64,000 bases of DNA from Rossellomorea aquimaris TF-12. Lineage in GTDB: Bacteria; Bacillota; Bacilli; Bacillales; Bacillaceae_B. A model generated the notes under the pieces. The model worked only from the letters and a program-made list of their open reading frames with translations, ran no database searches and was not told the origin of the DNA. Where the stretch lies: positions 558,001 through 622,000 of the forward strand of contig NZ_LQXM01000029.1 in NCBI RefSeq assembly GCF_001648555.1. Direction: 5' to 3'. Positions within the stretch are counted from its first letter, which is position 1. Each line of letters begins with the position of its first letter. The translations under genes were made by a program, and so were the position numbers. This document shows, in pieces, positions 26,701-35,745 of this stretch.

Positions 26701-27333
26701 TTAAGACTCTATTTTTAAAAGGTCATCACTAGAGATACTATCTCCATTGTTTGTGTGAATCCAGATTTGAGAATCTTTCTTTGAAACGGATTGAACTACA
26801 CCGCTCACTTCTTCAGATTCATTCTTCCAAGTCACTTTTTTACCTATTAACATTGAAGCATTCACTAAGGATTCTTGTGAGGAGTGAGGCTGTGAGTTCA
26901 CCTGAGATATATTACCAGGATTTAGAACTGTTCCATCTTCCATTATGAATTCAACCGTGTCGTTCTTAAAACGAACACCCTTAACAAGTCCTTGACCTTC
27001 TTGAATTTCAGGAATTTCATTTGAATCCGATTCAATCATTTTATGCCAAGTAACTTCTTTACCGACAAATTGATTGTAAGCTATTAATTGAGATTGATTT
27101 TGGTTTTCTACAAATTTCTCCATTGTTTTGGTTAAGTTCGTCATTTGTTCTAAAGAAGAAAATGTAGCCATTTGAGCAATAAAATCCTTATCCTGCATAG
27201 GATTTAAAGGATCTTGATTCTGTAATTGAGTCATTAATATTTTCAGGAAATCATCTTTCCCCAAAATGTCACTTGCACCTTGTCGTTTCGTTTGTAATGT
27301 GGAATAAAGTAAACTTGGGTCTATCTTTGTCAT
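26701..27333 (-). CDS. flgD: Flagellar hook assembly (capping) protein FlgD
   Basis: Cap that folds FlgE subunits onto the growing hook. The conserved N-terminal GKDDFLKILMTQLQNQDPLN, followed by PMQDKDFIAQMATFSSLEQM, is at about residues 24-63. The C-terminal half is variable with two repeated sets resembling VGKEVTWHK and IGKKVTWKN, about 70 residues apart, a small internal duplication. 210 residues. Confidence 0.93.
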   Translation of the reverse strand: MTKIDPSLLYSTLQTKRQGASDILGKDDFLKILMTQLQNQDPLNPMQDKDFIAQMATFSSLEQMTNLTKTMEKFVENQNQSQLIAYNQFVGKEVTWHKMIESDSNEIPEIQEGQGLVKGVRFKNDTVEFIMEDGTVLNPGNISQVNSQPHSSQESLVNASMLIGKKVTWKNESEEVSGVVQSVSKKDSQIWIHTNNGDSISSDDLLKIES

Positions 27334-27341
27334 GTGATCAC

Positions 27342-28604
27342 CTAAACCTCACTGTTTATAAGAAATTCCTTAAATGATTCTGAATCCTTTTCATTATGAT
27401 GTTCCGAAGCTTCTTGTTGATTATTCCTATTGTTTTGCTGAGAAGATTGTTGCTGTGACTGTCCTTTACTTTGACGTTCTGCATCAGTTAAAGCTTGTGA
27501 TATCTCAATCTTCTCGACTTGTAAATTTTGTGAAGAAAATGCTTGTTTCAAGGCATGCAGTTGAGAATCTAAAAGCTCTTTAGCTGTAGTGGATGATGCT
27601 AAGATCTTCGCAGTCATGACACCATTTTGTTGAAGGAGTTCTATTCTCAAAGAACCTAATCTCTCTGGATAGAGCTTGATGAGCAACTTACTCATATTGG
27701 GTTGAGAGACCATTTGTGATTTACTTAAGACATTCTGAAATTCTTTAACAAATTGTTCATATTGAATGGACCTTGAAGATGATTGTAATGATATTGAAAA
27801 TTGCTCGGTTTTTGGAAGAGTAAAATGAAACGTGTTCCCTTGAACATTTCCAGTCACTTTCTGATCTTTAATCGTTTCTTCATTTGGATGACTTTGTACA
27901 CTAGATGGTGTTGATATTTGTCGCTGGAATGCTTCCTTTAACACAGGAGACCACTCTTTTGATCCGCTCATCAAATTAACCAATGAACTTTCTACTTTAC
28001 CTTGTACGATTCGTAGCATTTCTTTCGTTTCAGATGCTTTGTGTGCATCAATAATATGCAAATCCTTTTTGTTAGATAAAAGTTCAATCACTTTTGCCAA
28101 CTTTACACTCTCTTCAATCCCATTATTCCCCTTTAATTCCTTAGAATTTTTTGAGATGTACGATTGTAATAACTGAAGGGTACCAACAATGATGTCATGA
28201 ATATCGATTTTATCTAACTCACCTAACGCTGTATGGTTCTGTTCTTCAATGCCTAAAACTCGTTCTTTAAGTTGTGCAAAAGCCTTCTCAATTGTCGATA
28301 GGTCTATCTCTAGAATGCTAGCAATATCTTCAATATTTACTCCCTCTAATTCAGTAAGGGAAAGAATTTGGTCTTCGGTTAAACCTAATTCCTCTAGCTC
28401 TTTTGCTCCTATAATAGTACTTAGAGAAAGTAGTGAGGCTATGGAACTTTCTTTGGTTTCATTCGTATTTTCATATGTTTGATTTGATACCATACCTAAT
28501 AGATGCTTAGAAAACCCACCGTTAACTCCCTTCGTTCCATTGTTATTATTAACAGAACCTAAGGCCGTGTTTATACTTTGTATTGACGTCATTCCCATTT
28601 CCAC
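27342..28604 (-). CDS. fliK: Flagellar hook-length control protein FliK
   Basis: Molecular ruler that switches FlhB specificity when the hook is long enough. About 420 residues. The N-terminal two thirds are variable. The C-terminal Flg_hook domain carries LLIKLYPERLGSLRIELLQQ and LDSQLHALKQAFSSQNLQVE (about 300-370), followed by a Gln/Asn-rich tail. The start is uncertain: AAAGGGGG lies 8 bases before GTG 28602-28604, which I chose; a GTG at 28611 and an ATG at 28598 are alternatives. Confidence 0.87.
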   Translation of the reverse strand: MEMGMTSIQSINTALGSVNNNNGTKGVNGGFSKHLLGMVSNQTYENTNETKESSIASLLSLSTIIGAKELEELGLTEDQILSLTELEGVNIEDIASILEIDLSTIEKAFAQLKERVLGIEEQNHTALGELDKIDIHDIIVGTLQLLQSYISKNSKELKGNNGIEESVKLAKVIELLSNKKDLHIIDAHKASETKEMLRIVQGKVESSLVNLMSGSKEWSPVLKEAFQRQISTPSSVQSHPNEETIKDQKVTGNVQGNTFHFTLPKTEQFSISLQSSSRSIQYEQFVKEFQNVLSKSQMVSQPNMSKLLIKLYPERLGSLRIELLQQNGVMTAKILASSTTAKELLDSQLHALKQAFSSQNLQVEKIEISQALTDAERQSKGQSQQQSSQQNNRNNQQEASEHHNEKDSESFKEFLINSEV

Positions 28605-28633
28605 TTTTTTCACCCCCTTTCAACTTAAATGTC

Positions 28634-29230
28634 TTATTCTTCATCAGTAGAAAGTAACTCTGTATACATTGCAGCATCGGCAGGAGGCATCTTTTCTAAT
28701 ATATCTCCCAGTGTATCTGGCTTGATGCTTGAGAGAATTTTTATGGCATCTTCGTCTTCCATATTCATTAAAACAGGGGCAGCACTCTTTGCAGACATGG
28801 ATTCAAATGTACTCACTACCTCTTTAAAGGCTCTTTTGTTTTCTTCCCCTATCTGTCTTAATTCCTCTAATTCATTTTTTTGTTGCTCAATGGTCGCTTG
28901 CAGTTGTTCATTGTCTGTCTCTTTACGATCTATTTCACTTTGCAGTTGTAGAATTTTTGCTTCTTTATCTTCAATTGAAGCTTGAAGTGATATAAGACGA
29001 TCTTCTAATTGATCAACATTCTCCTTGGTATCAGAGGGAATTACCTTTGATAATAAAGGAATGTCCGAACTGATAGACTGTGCCTTTTCAAATACGTTTA
29101 TTCCTGCAACTGTCATGACAACTAAACCGATAGTTATTGCGAACAAAAGAGGGATAAACACGATAAATAGTACTGACTGAAAACGATTGTATGATTTTCC
29201 TTCTTTCCCTTGTTCTAGCCCCTTTGCCAT
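28634..29230 (-). CDS. ylxF: MotE-like flagellar protein YlxF
   Basis: Gene at the position of B. subtilis ylxF. The 198 residues have one membrane helix (about 20-45), a long coiled coil (about 70-140, with regular heptads such as LEDRLISLQASIEDKEAKIL), and a C-terminal MgtE-N-like domain, MEDEDAIKILSSIKPDTLGD. This layout matches the MotE family, which acts as a chaperone for the stator protein MotC in proteobacteria. A role in Bacillus motility is inferred. Confidence 0.83.
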   Translation of the reverse strand: MAKGLEQGKEGKSYNRFQSVLFIVFIPLLFAITIGLVVMTVAGINVFEKAQSISSDIPLLSKVIPSDTKENVDQLEDRLISLQASIEDKEAKILQLQSEIDRKETDNEQLQATIEQQKNELEELRQIGEENKRAFKEVVSTFESMSAKSAAPVLMNMEDEDAIKILSSIKPDTLGDILEKMPPADAAMYTELLSTDEE

Positions 29231-29234
29231 GAAA

Positions 29235-29681
29235 TCACCTAATTCCTCGATTCAAATATTGAGCAACCGAAACTTCATCCAGCTGCTTACTCTCGTCCTT
29301 TTTTCGCTCTTGAAGGAATCGAGAAAAATCTTTCACTTTCATTTTTTCATATTTCTTTACTTCGACATTCATATCAACCAATTTTTCTTCATACCAATTC
29401 ATCCGGTTTCTTGCCTGTATAACAAGATCTTGGTAGTATGTGATGCTTTTTTCTATGTTAGTAATAAATTGTTGATGATGGCGTATGTCTTGCACAGAAA
29501 ACCCCGATTGAAGTTTTTGAGCCTGGTAACTTTCAAGATCCTCTTTCTTTTTTAAAAACTTGTAAAGTTTTTCAGCTGCTTGTTCAAACTTCACTATCGA
29601 ACCTTTGTACATTTCATGAACTTCATTTTTTTCTTTTTCTTTTAAAGTCAGGATTCGTTGGAACCTATACTGATAGCTCAT
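29235..29681 (-). CDS. fliJ: Flagellar export chaperone/ATPase stalk protein FliJ
   Basis: Coiled-coil protein that links the FliI ATPase ring with the FlhA gate. The 148 residues are almost wholly helical and charged (FQRILTLKEKEKNEVHEMYK at the start). Standard length. Starts 4 bases inside fliI and is followed by ylxF. Confidence 0.9.
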   Translation of the reverse strand: MSYQYRFQRILTLKEKEKNEVHEMYKGSIVKFEQAAEKLYKFLKKKEDLESYQAQKLQSGFSVQDIRHHQQFITNIEKSITYYQDLVIQARNRMNWYEEKLVDMNVEVKKYEKMKVKDFSRFLQERKKDESKQLDEVSVAQYLNRGIR

Positions 29682-31006
29682 TCTCTCCCATCACCTTTTT
29701 CTGATAGTCTTATCAGTTCATTCACACTTGTGGCTTGGGTTACTTGCTCGTAAACTCCTTGTTTTAAAAAAGATAATATTTTCGGATAGTAGACAATTGC
29801 TTCATCGATTTCTTTTGATGTACCCTTTTTATATGCTCCGATTTGAATTAGATCCTCAGAATTCATATAGGTACTTAATAACTCCCTAATTCTAGTTGAC
29901 GCTTGTAGATGCTGAGGAGATGCAAGATGATTCATTAATCGACTGACGCTTTTAAGTATATTGATAGCTGGGAATTGACCTCGGTTTGCAATTTCTCTAT
30001 CCAGTACAATGTGACCATCAAGTATCCCTCTGACCGTATCAGAGATCGGTTCGTTTAAGTCGTCACCGTCTACTAATACAGTGTAAAATGCTGTGATACT
30101 TCCATGTAGATTCGTCCCGGTTCTTTCTAGTAATTTTGGCAAAATGGCAAATACAGAAGGGGTATAGCCTTTCGTTGTAGGCGGTTCACCAACTGCTAAT
30201 CCAATTTCCCTTTGAGCCATTGCTACACGAGTAGCAGAATCCATCATGAGCATGACATTCATTCCTTTGTCACGGAAATATTCTGCAATCGCTGTGGCTG
30301 TAAAAGCGCCTTTAATTCTCATTAAAGCAGGTTGGTCAGAAGTTGCAGCAACAACGATTGTGCGTTTTAAACCTTCTTCTCCCAAGTCCCTTTCTATAAA
30401 TTCCCGGACTTCTCTTCCCCGCTCACCAATGAGGGCAATGACATTAATATCGGCTTTGGTGTTTCGTGCAATCATTCCAAGTAACGTACTCTTCCCGACA
30501 CCACTTCCTGCAAATATCCCTACACGTTGACCCTTTCCAACAGTCAACATGCTATCAATTGCTTTCACTCCAACTTCCATTGGTTCGTCAATTGGAGGTC
30601 GTGACAAAGGGTTAGGAGGATCCTGCTCTGTATATGTTGTGTTTAAACCCCTTGGTAATTCACTACCGTCAAATGGTCTTCCTAAAGAATCAATAACCTT
30701 ACCTATTAAGGAAGAACCAATTTTAACCTTTAGAGGTTTTGAAGTGGCTTCTACTAAACTGCCAGGAGCAATATCATGCATATTTGTATAGGGCATGAGA
30801 ATGACCAGCTCTCCATTAAAGCCAACTACTTCGGCAAGAATAACTTTCGGTTTTCCGCGACTGACAAGGTGAATATGACAAACCTCTCCGACAGAACTTT
30901 CTGGACCTTGAGATTCAATCATTAGTCCAACAACTCTTTTAACTTTTCCGTATTTTTTAAAAGTAGGAATGGAAGGGATATATTGGATTAAATCAACCGC
31001 TCTCAT
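29678..31006 (-). CDS. fliI: Flagellar export ATPase FliI
   Basis: F1-beta-like ATPase energising flagellar export. Walker A GIFAGSGVGKSTLLGMIA lies near residues 165-182, followed by ALIGERGREVREFI, Walker B VMLMMDSATRVAMAQREIGL, and GEPPTTKGYTPSVF. 442 residues (B. subtilis 438). Overlaps fliH upstream by 4 bases and fliJ downstream by 4, so the three export ATPase subunits are coupled. Confidence 0.97.
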   Translation of the reverse strand: MRAVDLIQYIPSIPTFKKYGKVKRVVGLMIESQGPESSVGEVCHIHLVSRGKPKVILAEVVGFNGELVILMPYTNMHDIAPGSLVEATSKPLKVKIGSSLIGKVIDSLGRPFDGSELPRGLNTTYTEQDPPNPLSRPPIDEPMEVGVKAIDSMLTVGKGQRVGIFAGSGVGKSTLLGMIARNTKADINVIALIGERGREVREFIERDLGEEGLKRTIVVAATSDQPALMRIKGAFTATAIAEYFRDKGMNVMLMMDSATRVAMAQREIGLAVGEPPTTKGYTPSVFAILPKLLERTGTNLHGSITAFYTVLVDGDDLNEPISDTVRGILDGHIVLDREIANRGQFPAINILKSVSRLMNHLASPQHLQASTRIRELLSTYMNSEDLIQIGAYKKGTSKEIDEAIVYYPKILSFLKQGVYEQVTQATSVNELIRLSEKGDGRE

Positions 31007-31779
31007 TCTTCATCACCTAGCAAAATTTCAAGAAGTTTTTGTTTTAATTCCTTTAGTTGAATGTCTACACTGACCATAATTCTTCCTTGACTCGTTTCGA
31101 TATAACATTCATCTCGTCCAAGTTCATCATTCGCATAAATATAGCATTGAACATTTGAGGGGAAAACCACTTCCAGTTCATCTTTGTTTTCGTTAAGAAG
31201 TTGATGCCTACTTGGGTGCACATGGATTTGGATTTCAGGTAAATCCCTTACTTCCTTTAAACTACGTTTTATAATAGAAATAAAGTTTTCAGGTTCATCT
31301 ACAATTTTCTGGTTGATAATTTTTTCTGCACAAGCTACACCTAAAGAAAGAATGACTTTTTCTGCATTTTCAATATAAGAGTAATATTGCTGTTTGTTAA
31401 CCTCTGTAATATCATTCGCTTGTTGAAGATGAGCGGAATAATCTTGATATCCTTTTCTCTTCCCTTCCTGTTCTCCTTGTTGAAAACCAGCATTGTAAGC
31501 TTCTTGCATGAGTTGCTCTCTCTCAATTACCCATCTTTCCCTTTCAAGCTCAATTTGTTCCTGTGCTTTCTTTAATTGAATAGCTGCATCATCTACCAGA
31601 TTCGCTGCCTTTTGCTCTGCTTCTTCTAATAGTCTGTTGAGTTCAACGGAATTCTCCATTGGTTCTTTACCTTCCTCTTCAGGAAGGTTTGAATGTTTGG
31701 AGGATACTTGTTTGAGAGAAATTAACTTGCCTTTTCTTTCTGAAGTTTGAGTTATAGAAGATTTAATAATTCTAGACAA
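31003..31779 (-). CDS. fliH: Flagellar export ATPase regulator FliH
   Basis: Peripheral stalk that holds FliI at the export gate. 258 residues: an acidic/Glu-rich coiled segment (about 55-125), then the FliH/V-ATPase-E-like domain with AEKVILSLGVACAEKIINQK. I start at TTG 31777-31779, inside the end of fliG, because GGGGGAG lies 9 bases upstream and SRIIKSS follows. A GTG at 31798-31800 would add 21 bases encoded within the fliG tail. Confidence 0.87.
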   Translation of the reverse strand: MSRIIKSSITQTSERKGKLISLKQVSSKHSNLPEEEGKEPMENSVELNRLLEEAEQKAANLVDDAAIQLKKAQEQIELERERWVIEREQLMQEAYNAGFQQGEQEGKRKGYQDYSAHLQQANDITEVNKQQYYSYIENAEKVILSLGVACAEKIINQKIVDEPENFISIIKRSLKEVRDLPEIQIHVHPSRHQLLNENKDELEVVFPSNVQCYIYANDELGRDECYIETSQGRIMVSVDIQLKELKQKLLEILLGDEE

Positions 31780-32785
31780 TAATATCGTCTCCCCCACCAC
31801 GGGCTATGATAATTTCACCTGAATCCTCTAATCGTCTTATGACAGCAACGATTCGAGATTGTGCTTCTTCTACATCACGTAATCTAACAGGCCCCATAAA
31901 TTCCATTTCTTCCTTTAGACTCTCTACCATACGGTTTGACATATTTTTAAAGACAACTTCTTTCACTTCGTCACTTGAGACTTTTAAGGATAGAAGTAGG
32001 TCTTCATTTTCACAATCGCGAATCACTCGTTGAATTGATCGACCATCTAATGTAACAATATCTTCGAACACAAACATCCTCTTTTTAATTTCTTCTGCTA
32101 ATTCAGGATCTTGTATTTCTAAAGCATCTAGGATGGTTCTTTCTGTGGAGCGGTCTACTCCATTTAATACTTCTACCACAGCCTCAACTCCACCAGTTTG
32201 AGAATAATCTTGTGTTACTGTTGTAGAAAGCTTTCTTTCTAGTATCGCTTCTACTTCACTAATTACTTCTGGAGAAGTACCATCCATTAAGGCGATTCGC
32301 CTAGCTATATCAGCCTGAACCTCTTGTGGTAGCTCTGAAAGGATTTGTCCAGCTTGTTGAGGCTCTAAATAAGATAGTATAAGAGCTATCGTTTGTGGAT
32401 GTTCATTTTGTATGAAATTTAGAATTTGACCAGCGTCAGCTCTTCTAGCAAAATCAAATGGTTTAACTTGCAAAGAAGAGGTTAATCGATTAATAATAGC
32501 CGATGCTTGATCTGTTCCAAGTGCTTTTTCCAATACCGTTTTGGCATAACCAATTCCACCTTGAGAAATATAATCTTGAGCAATAGCGATATTATGAAAT
32601 TCTTCCAATATATCTTCTTTTGCATCTGTTTCTACCTTTTTTACTCCAGAGATCTCCAAGGTCAATTTCTCTATTTCTTCTTCAGCTAAATGCTTGTATA
32701 CTGATGCGGATACATCAGGACCAAGAGAGATTAGAAGGATGGCTGCTTTTTGTTTTCCCGTTAGTTCTTTCTCTCTTCTCACCAT
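31772..32785 (-). CDS. fliG: Flagellar motor switch protein FliG
   Basis: C-ring protein that meets the stators and generates torque. The 337-residue protein has an N-terminal FliF-binding domain, the middle domain with EHPQTIALILSYLEPQQAGQ, and the C-terminal charged torque helix in RMFVFEDIVTLDGRSIQRVI, ending in GPVRLRDVEEAQSRIV. B. subtilis FliG is 338. Lies between fliF and fliH. Confidence 0.97.
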   Translation of the reverse strand: MVRREKELTGKQKAAILLISLGPDVSASVYKHLAEEEIEKLTLEISGVKKVETDAKEDILEEFHNIAIAQDYISQGGIGYAKTVLEKALGTDQASAIINRLTSSLQVKPFDFARRADAGQILNFIQNEHPQTIALILSYLEPQQAGQILSELPQEVQADIARRIALMDGTSPEVISEVEAILERKLSTTVTQDYSQTGGVEAVVEVLNGVDRSTERTILDALEIQDPELAEEIKKRMFVFEDIVTLDGRSIQRVIRDCENEDLLLSLKVSSDEVKEVVFKNMSNRMVESLKEEMEFMGPVRLRDVEEAQSRIVAVIRRLEDSGEIIIARGGGDDIIV

Positions 32786-32795
32786 ATTAATCCCC

Positions 32796-34391
32796 CTAAT
32801 CCTCGGCTAACCAAGTTCGTAGTAATTTTGCAAATTCTTCTGGTTTCTCTTTCGCCATTCTTTCCAGCTGCTTACGGCGGATAGATCCCTCTGTATCTTC
32901 CTTCGGTTCAATATCCGGAATATACGCAGGCTCTCTCTTTTCTTCGTAAACCAGCTCTTCAACTTCTTTATTTTTACGTGAACGAAGAATAAAGAATATT
33001 AATAATATAATTACAACCAATAAGATAGCCCCAACAACATATGTCCACCACGGTAATACAGGTTTAGATTCGTTTGAGAATTCCATCTTACCGTTAAACG
33101 GTTGTACTGAAACTACAACTTTATCCTGAATTGATTCATCTGTTAGTTCTGTTGCAGCATCTTTGTCAATTGATGTTCTAACAATGGTAGATAGGATTTG
33201 ACGTATATCTTCGACTCTGTCCTGTGGTAATGAGTTTACTTCTTCTGGATTCGGTGGCTCAACCATTACCTGGACGCCAAGATCTCTTATTTTATAAGGG
33301 CTTTCAACAATTTCTTTACGAATACGGTTCACTTCATTGTTAATGGTCTCTTCAATTCTTTCATAATCACCGTTTGATTCAGACCCACTTTGATAAGTCA
33401 CTCCGCTGTTAGTTGGCTCATTACCATCCTGAGTTCCAGGTGTCCCTCCGGGGTTAGCCCCTTCACCTGAGAATGTTTCTGTTATTCGATGGGCACTTAC
33501 TGCAATTCCTTCAATATTTTCTTCATCAACAGGTGTTACTTCGTTTACTTCTTGATTTACTTGGGTAAAGTCTATATCGGTAGTAACGGAAACAACCACT
33601 TTGTTAAATCCAATTAAAGTTCCTAACATATTCTGAACTTGTCGCTGGATATCACGCTCAATTTCTTTCTTGATGTTCATTTGTTGTGCAAAATTCCCAC
33701 TACCCGAATTATTTTGAGATTCTAGGTCAAAATACTCAAAAAACTGATTCATGATGACGATATTCTCAGTAGGGAGATCAGGAACACTTTTGGATACTAA
33801 ATGATAAAGCGATTTAATTTGCTTTGGATCGAAATTAAAACCTGGTTTGGTATTTAAGACGATAGAAGCTGATGCCTGTTGAAGGTCATCATTTAAAAAA
33901 ACTTGTTCCTTTGGTAGATTAATCATTACTTTAGCATCTTGTACACCATCTATCCCCTTCATTAGATCAGCAAGCTCTGTTTGCATTGCATCTAGCTTGA
34001 GGACGTTGAACTCATTATCTGTCATACCGAATCCCGCATTTTGACTGAAGAAAGAGTAATCAATACTTCCTGAGTTTGGAATACCTTCTGCTGCTAATTC
34101 AACTTTCAACGTATCGACTTGCTCCTTCGGTACCAAGATTGTGGTACCTCCATCAGAGATTTCTGATGGTACTCCTCTTCCATCTAGATTTTCCTTTATT
34201 GTGCCCGTCTCAGAAGGAGAAAGATTACTATATAAAGGAACAAGTGTTGTTCTTGTTGCAAAAAAACTAGCTACGCTGACAAAAATCACAAAAACTAAAA
34301 GGGTAATCCCCATTCCAGTCTTTTGCTTTTTGGTTCTACTTGTCCAAAATGACTTTATTTGCTCTGTATATTTCTTATACGATTCATTCAT
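32796..34391 (-). CDS. fliF: Flagellar MS-ring protein FliF
   Basis: Forms the membrane ring on which the flagellum is built. Two membrane helices (about 25-45 and 440-465) flank the periplasmic-side ring domains, with YscJ-type LEGIPNSGSIDYSFF-like and VMINLPKEQVFLNDD blocks. The C-terminal RRKQLERMAKEKPEEFAKLL and RTWLAED form the FliG-binding tail. 531 residues (B. subtilis 536). Confidence 0.96.
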   Translation of the reverse strand: MNESYKKYTEQIKSFWTSRTKKQKTGMGITLLVFVIFVSVASFFATRTTLVPLYSNLSPSETGTIKENLDGRGVPSEISDGGTTILVPKEQVDTLKVELAAEGIPNSGSIDYSFFSQNAGFGMTDNEFNVLKLDAMQTELADLMKGIDGVQDAKVMINLPKEQVFLNDDLQQASASIVLNTKPGFNFDPKQIKSLYHLVSKSVPDLPTENIVIMNQFFEYFDLESQNNSGSGNFAQQMNIKKEIERDIQRQVQNMLGTLIGFNKVVVSVTTDIDFTQVNQEVNEVTPVDEENIEGIAVSAHRITETFSGEGANPGGTPGTQDGNEPTNSGVTYQSGSESNGDYERIEETINNEVNRIRKEIVESPYKIRDLGVQVMVEPPNPEEVNSLPQDRVEDIRQILSTIVRTSIDKDAATELTDESIQDKVVVSVQPFNGKMEFSNESKPVLPWWTYVVGAILLVVIILLIFFILRSRKNKEVEELVYEEKREPAYIPDIEPKEDTEGSIRRKQLERMAKEKPEEFAKLLRTWLAED

Positions 34392-34424
34392 TACAATCCC
34401 CCGGTACTCGACTGCATGCTTCTA

Positions 34425-34727
34425 TTACATTGGCATTCTCATTATTTCTTGATAAGCTTCTATTACTTTGTTACGTACTTCCAATGTCGTTTGTAACGTA
34501 ATGCTAGCCTTTTGCGAAGCAATCATTACTTGGTGAAGATCTACATTTTCACCTCGAACAAGCTTTTCTGTCATCTGATCTGATATAACTTGGGTTTGAT
34601 TTACTTCTTCAATGGACTTTTTTAATAATTGTCCAAAGTTTTCTTGAAATTCAGAAGGTGAAATTTTTTTTGACATTGACGGACTAATAACACCAGGATT
34701 AACCGAACTAATATTATGAATTGTCAT
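34425..34727 (-). CDS. fliE: Flagellar hook-basal body protein FliE
   Basis: Small adaptor linking MS ring and proximal rod. 100 residues; the C-terminal half VDLHQVMIASQKASITLQTT with LEVRNKVIEAYQEIMRMPM is the diagnostic FliE block. Located after flgB-flgC as in B. subtilis. Confidence 0.95.
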   Translation of the reverse strand: MTIHNISSVNPGVISPSMSKKISPSEFQENFGQLLKKSIEEVNQTQVISDQMTEKLVRGENVDLHQVMIASQKASITLQTTLEVRNKVIEAYQEIMRMPM

Positions 34728-34744
34728 AAGTTCATCCTTTCTCC

Positions 34745-35206
34745 TTATTTACCAATTTCTAAGGATTTCATTAACATTGATTTGTTCGCATTGAAAACTG
34801 TCACATTTGCTTCATATGAACGAGTGGCCGAGATTAAATCAACCATTTCTCTTAATGGGTCTACGTTTGGCAATTGTACATAACCATCTCCATTAGCATC
34901 TGGATGCTCTGGATCAAACACCATTTTATAGGGTGTTTCCGTATCTTTTTCAATTCTAGCTACGCCAACACCGTTACCTATTGAATGATCCTCGCTTCTA
35001 TTCATCGCTTGATTTAGAAAGGATGAAAATCGAGCTTCTTTAGGTTGAAATACTACTGATTTTCTCTGATAGGGTACCCATTCGCCATTTACCTTTTCCC
35101 CTCTCGTAGTATCAACGTTTGCCATATTCGAAGAGATAACATCCATTCTTAAGCGCTGTGCGGTTAAGGCAGATGCGGTAGTATTCATACTTGAAAATAT
35201 CGCCAT
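34745..35206 (-). CDS. flgC: Flagellar proximal rod protein FlgC
   Basis: Rod subunit. N-terminal MAIFSSMNTTASALTAQRLR and DVISSNMANVDTT, and C-terminal VDPLREMVDLISATRSYEAN, are typical of the family. 153 residues (B. subtilis 150). Two bases separate it from flgB. Confidence 0.96.
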   Translation of the reverse strand: MAIFSSMNTTASALTAQRLRMDVISSNMANVDTTRGEKVNGEWVPYQRKSVVFQPKEARFSSFLNQAMNRSEDHSIGNGVGVARIEKDTETPYKMVFDPEHPDANGDGYVQLPNVDPLREMVDLISATRSYEANVTVFNANKSMLMKSLEIGK

Positions 35207-35208
35207 TC

Positions 35209-35598
35209 TTACTTACCTCCTCTTATCACAGATTGAAGACTGTTAAACTTTCCGTTGATTCGATCGGTTAAGGCATTGAAATATATCTGATTGGTAGCCA
35301 TTTCTGACATTTCCTGATCTAGGTCTACTCCATTTCCGTTATGATTGTATTGATTATTTACTTTCGTTTTGACGGCAGGATGTTGGGCAGCAGATTGAAA
35401 AGTGAAATGCCTGGAATCTGTCCTTTTAGCATCTAGTTGATTCATTGAATTATGTAGTAAGGTTTTGAATTCTACTTCTTTTGCTTTGTAATTGGGCGTA
35501 TCAACATTTGCAATATTTTGAGCTATTACTTTTTGATTTAATGAGGCGTAATTTAAACCTCTTTCCAATGTGTTGAAAGTATTGGAAAATAATTTCAT
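35209..35598 (-). CDS. flgB: Flagellar proximal rod protein FlgB
   Basis: First gene of the fla/che operon. YASLNQKVIAQNIANVDTPN, then YKAKEVEFKTLL near the start, and GVDLDQEMSEMATNQIYFNA near the end. The start ATG 35596-35598 has GAGGTGA upstream and gives 129 residues, equal to B. subtilis; an upstream in-frame ATG at 35614-35616 precedes that binding site. Confidence 0.95.
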   Translation of the reverse strand: MKLFSNTFNTLERGLNYASLNQKVIAQNIANVDTPNYKAKEVEFKTLLHNSMNQLDAKRTDSRHFTFQSAAQHPAVKTKVNNQYNHNGNGVDLDQEMSEMATNQIYFNALTDRINGKFNSLQSVIRGGK

Positions 35599-35667
35599 TT
35601 CAGTCACCTCAATCATTTTTTGACAAGTAACTACTATTTTTTACAATTTTAGCAGGTAACAGTATTT

Positions 35668-35696
35668 ATTGTAATGTTTAGGACAAAGAGTGTCTA
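35668..35696 (-). promoter_or_regulatory. SigA promoter of the fla/che operon
   Basis: TAGACA (35691-35696), a 17-base spacer and TACAAT (35668-35673), each one base from consensus. A leader of about 63 bases runs to the flgB ATG. In B. subtilis the main fla/che promoter is also SigA-dependent. Confidence 0.7.
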
Positions 35697-35720
35697 TGAA
35701 TATTCAGTAGTTTTTTAAGA

Positions 35721-35745
35721 ATATCGTCGCATTTTGGAGAAAATG
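35721..35745 (-). promoter_or_regulatory. Candidate regulatory box upstream of fla/che (CodY-like palindrome, SigD-like -10)
   Basis: CATTTTCTCCAAAATG (minus strand, 35745-35730) is a palindrome that matches the CodY consensus at 11 of 15 positions. Adjacent GACGATAT (35728-35721) matches the SigD -10 GCCGATAT at 7 of 8, but no convincing SigD -35 lies 15-16 bases upstream. CodY represses this operon in B. subtilis. Weak evidence, motif only. Confidence 0.3.

Noticed and set aside
31341-31526. Minus-strand 61-residue frame inside fliH
   Set aside because: Lies wholly within fliH in another frame; no independent support.
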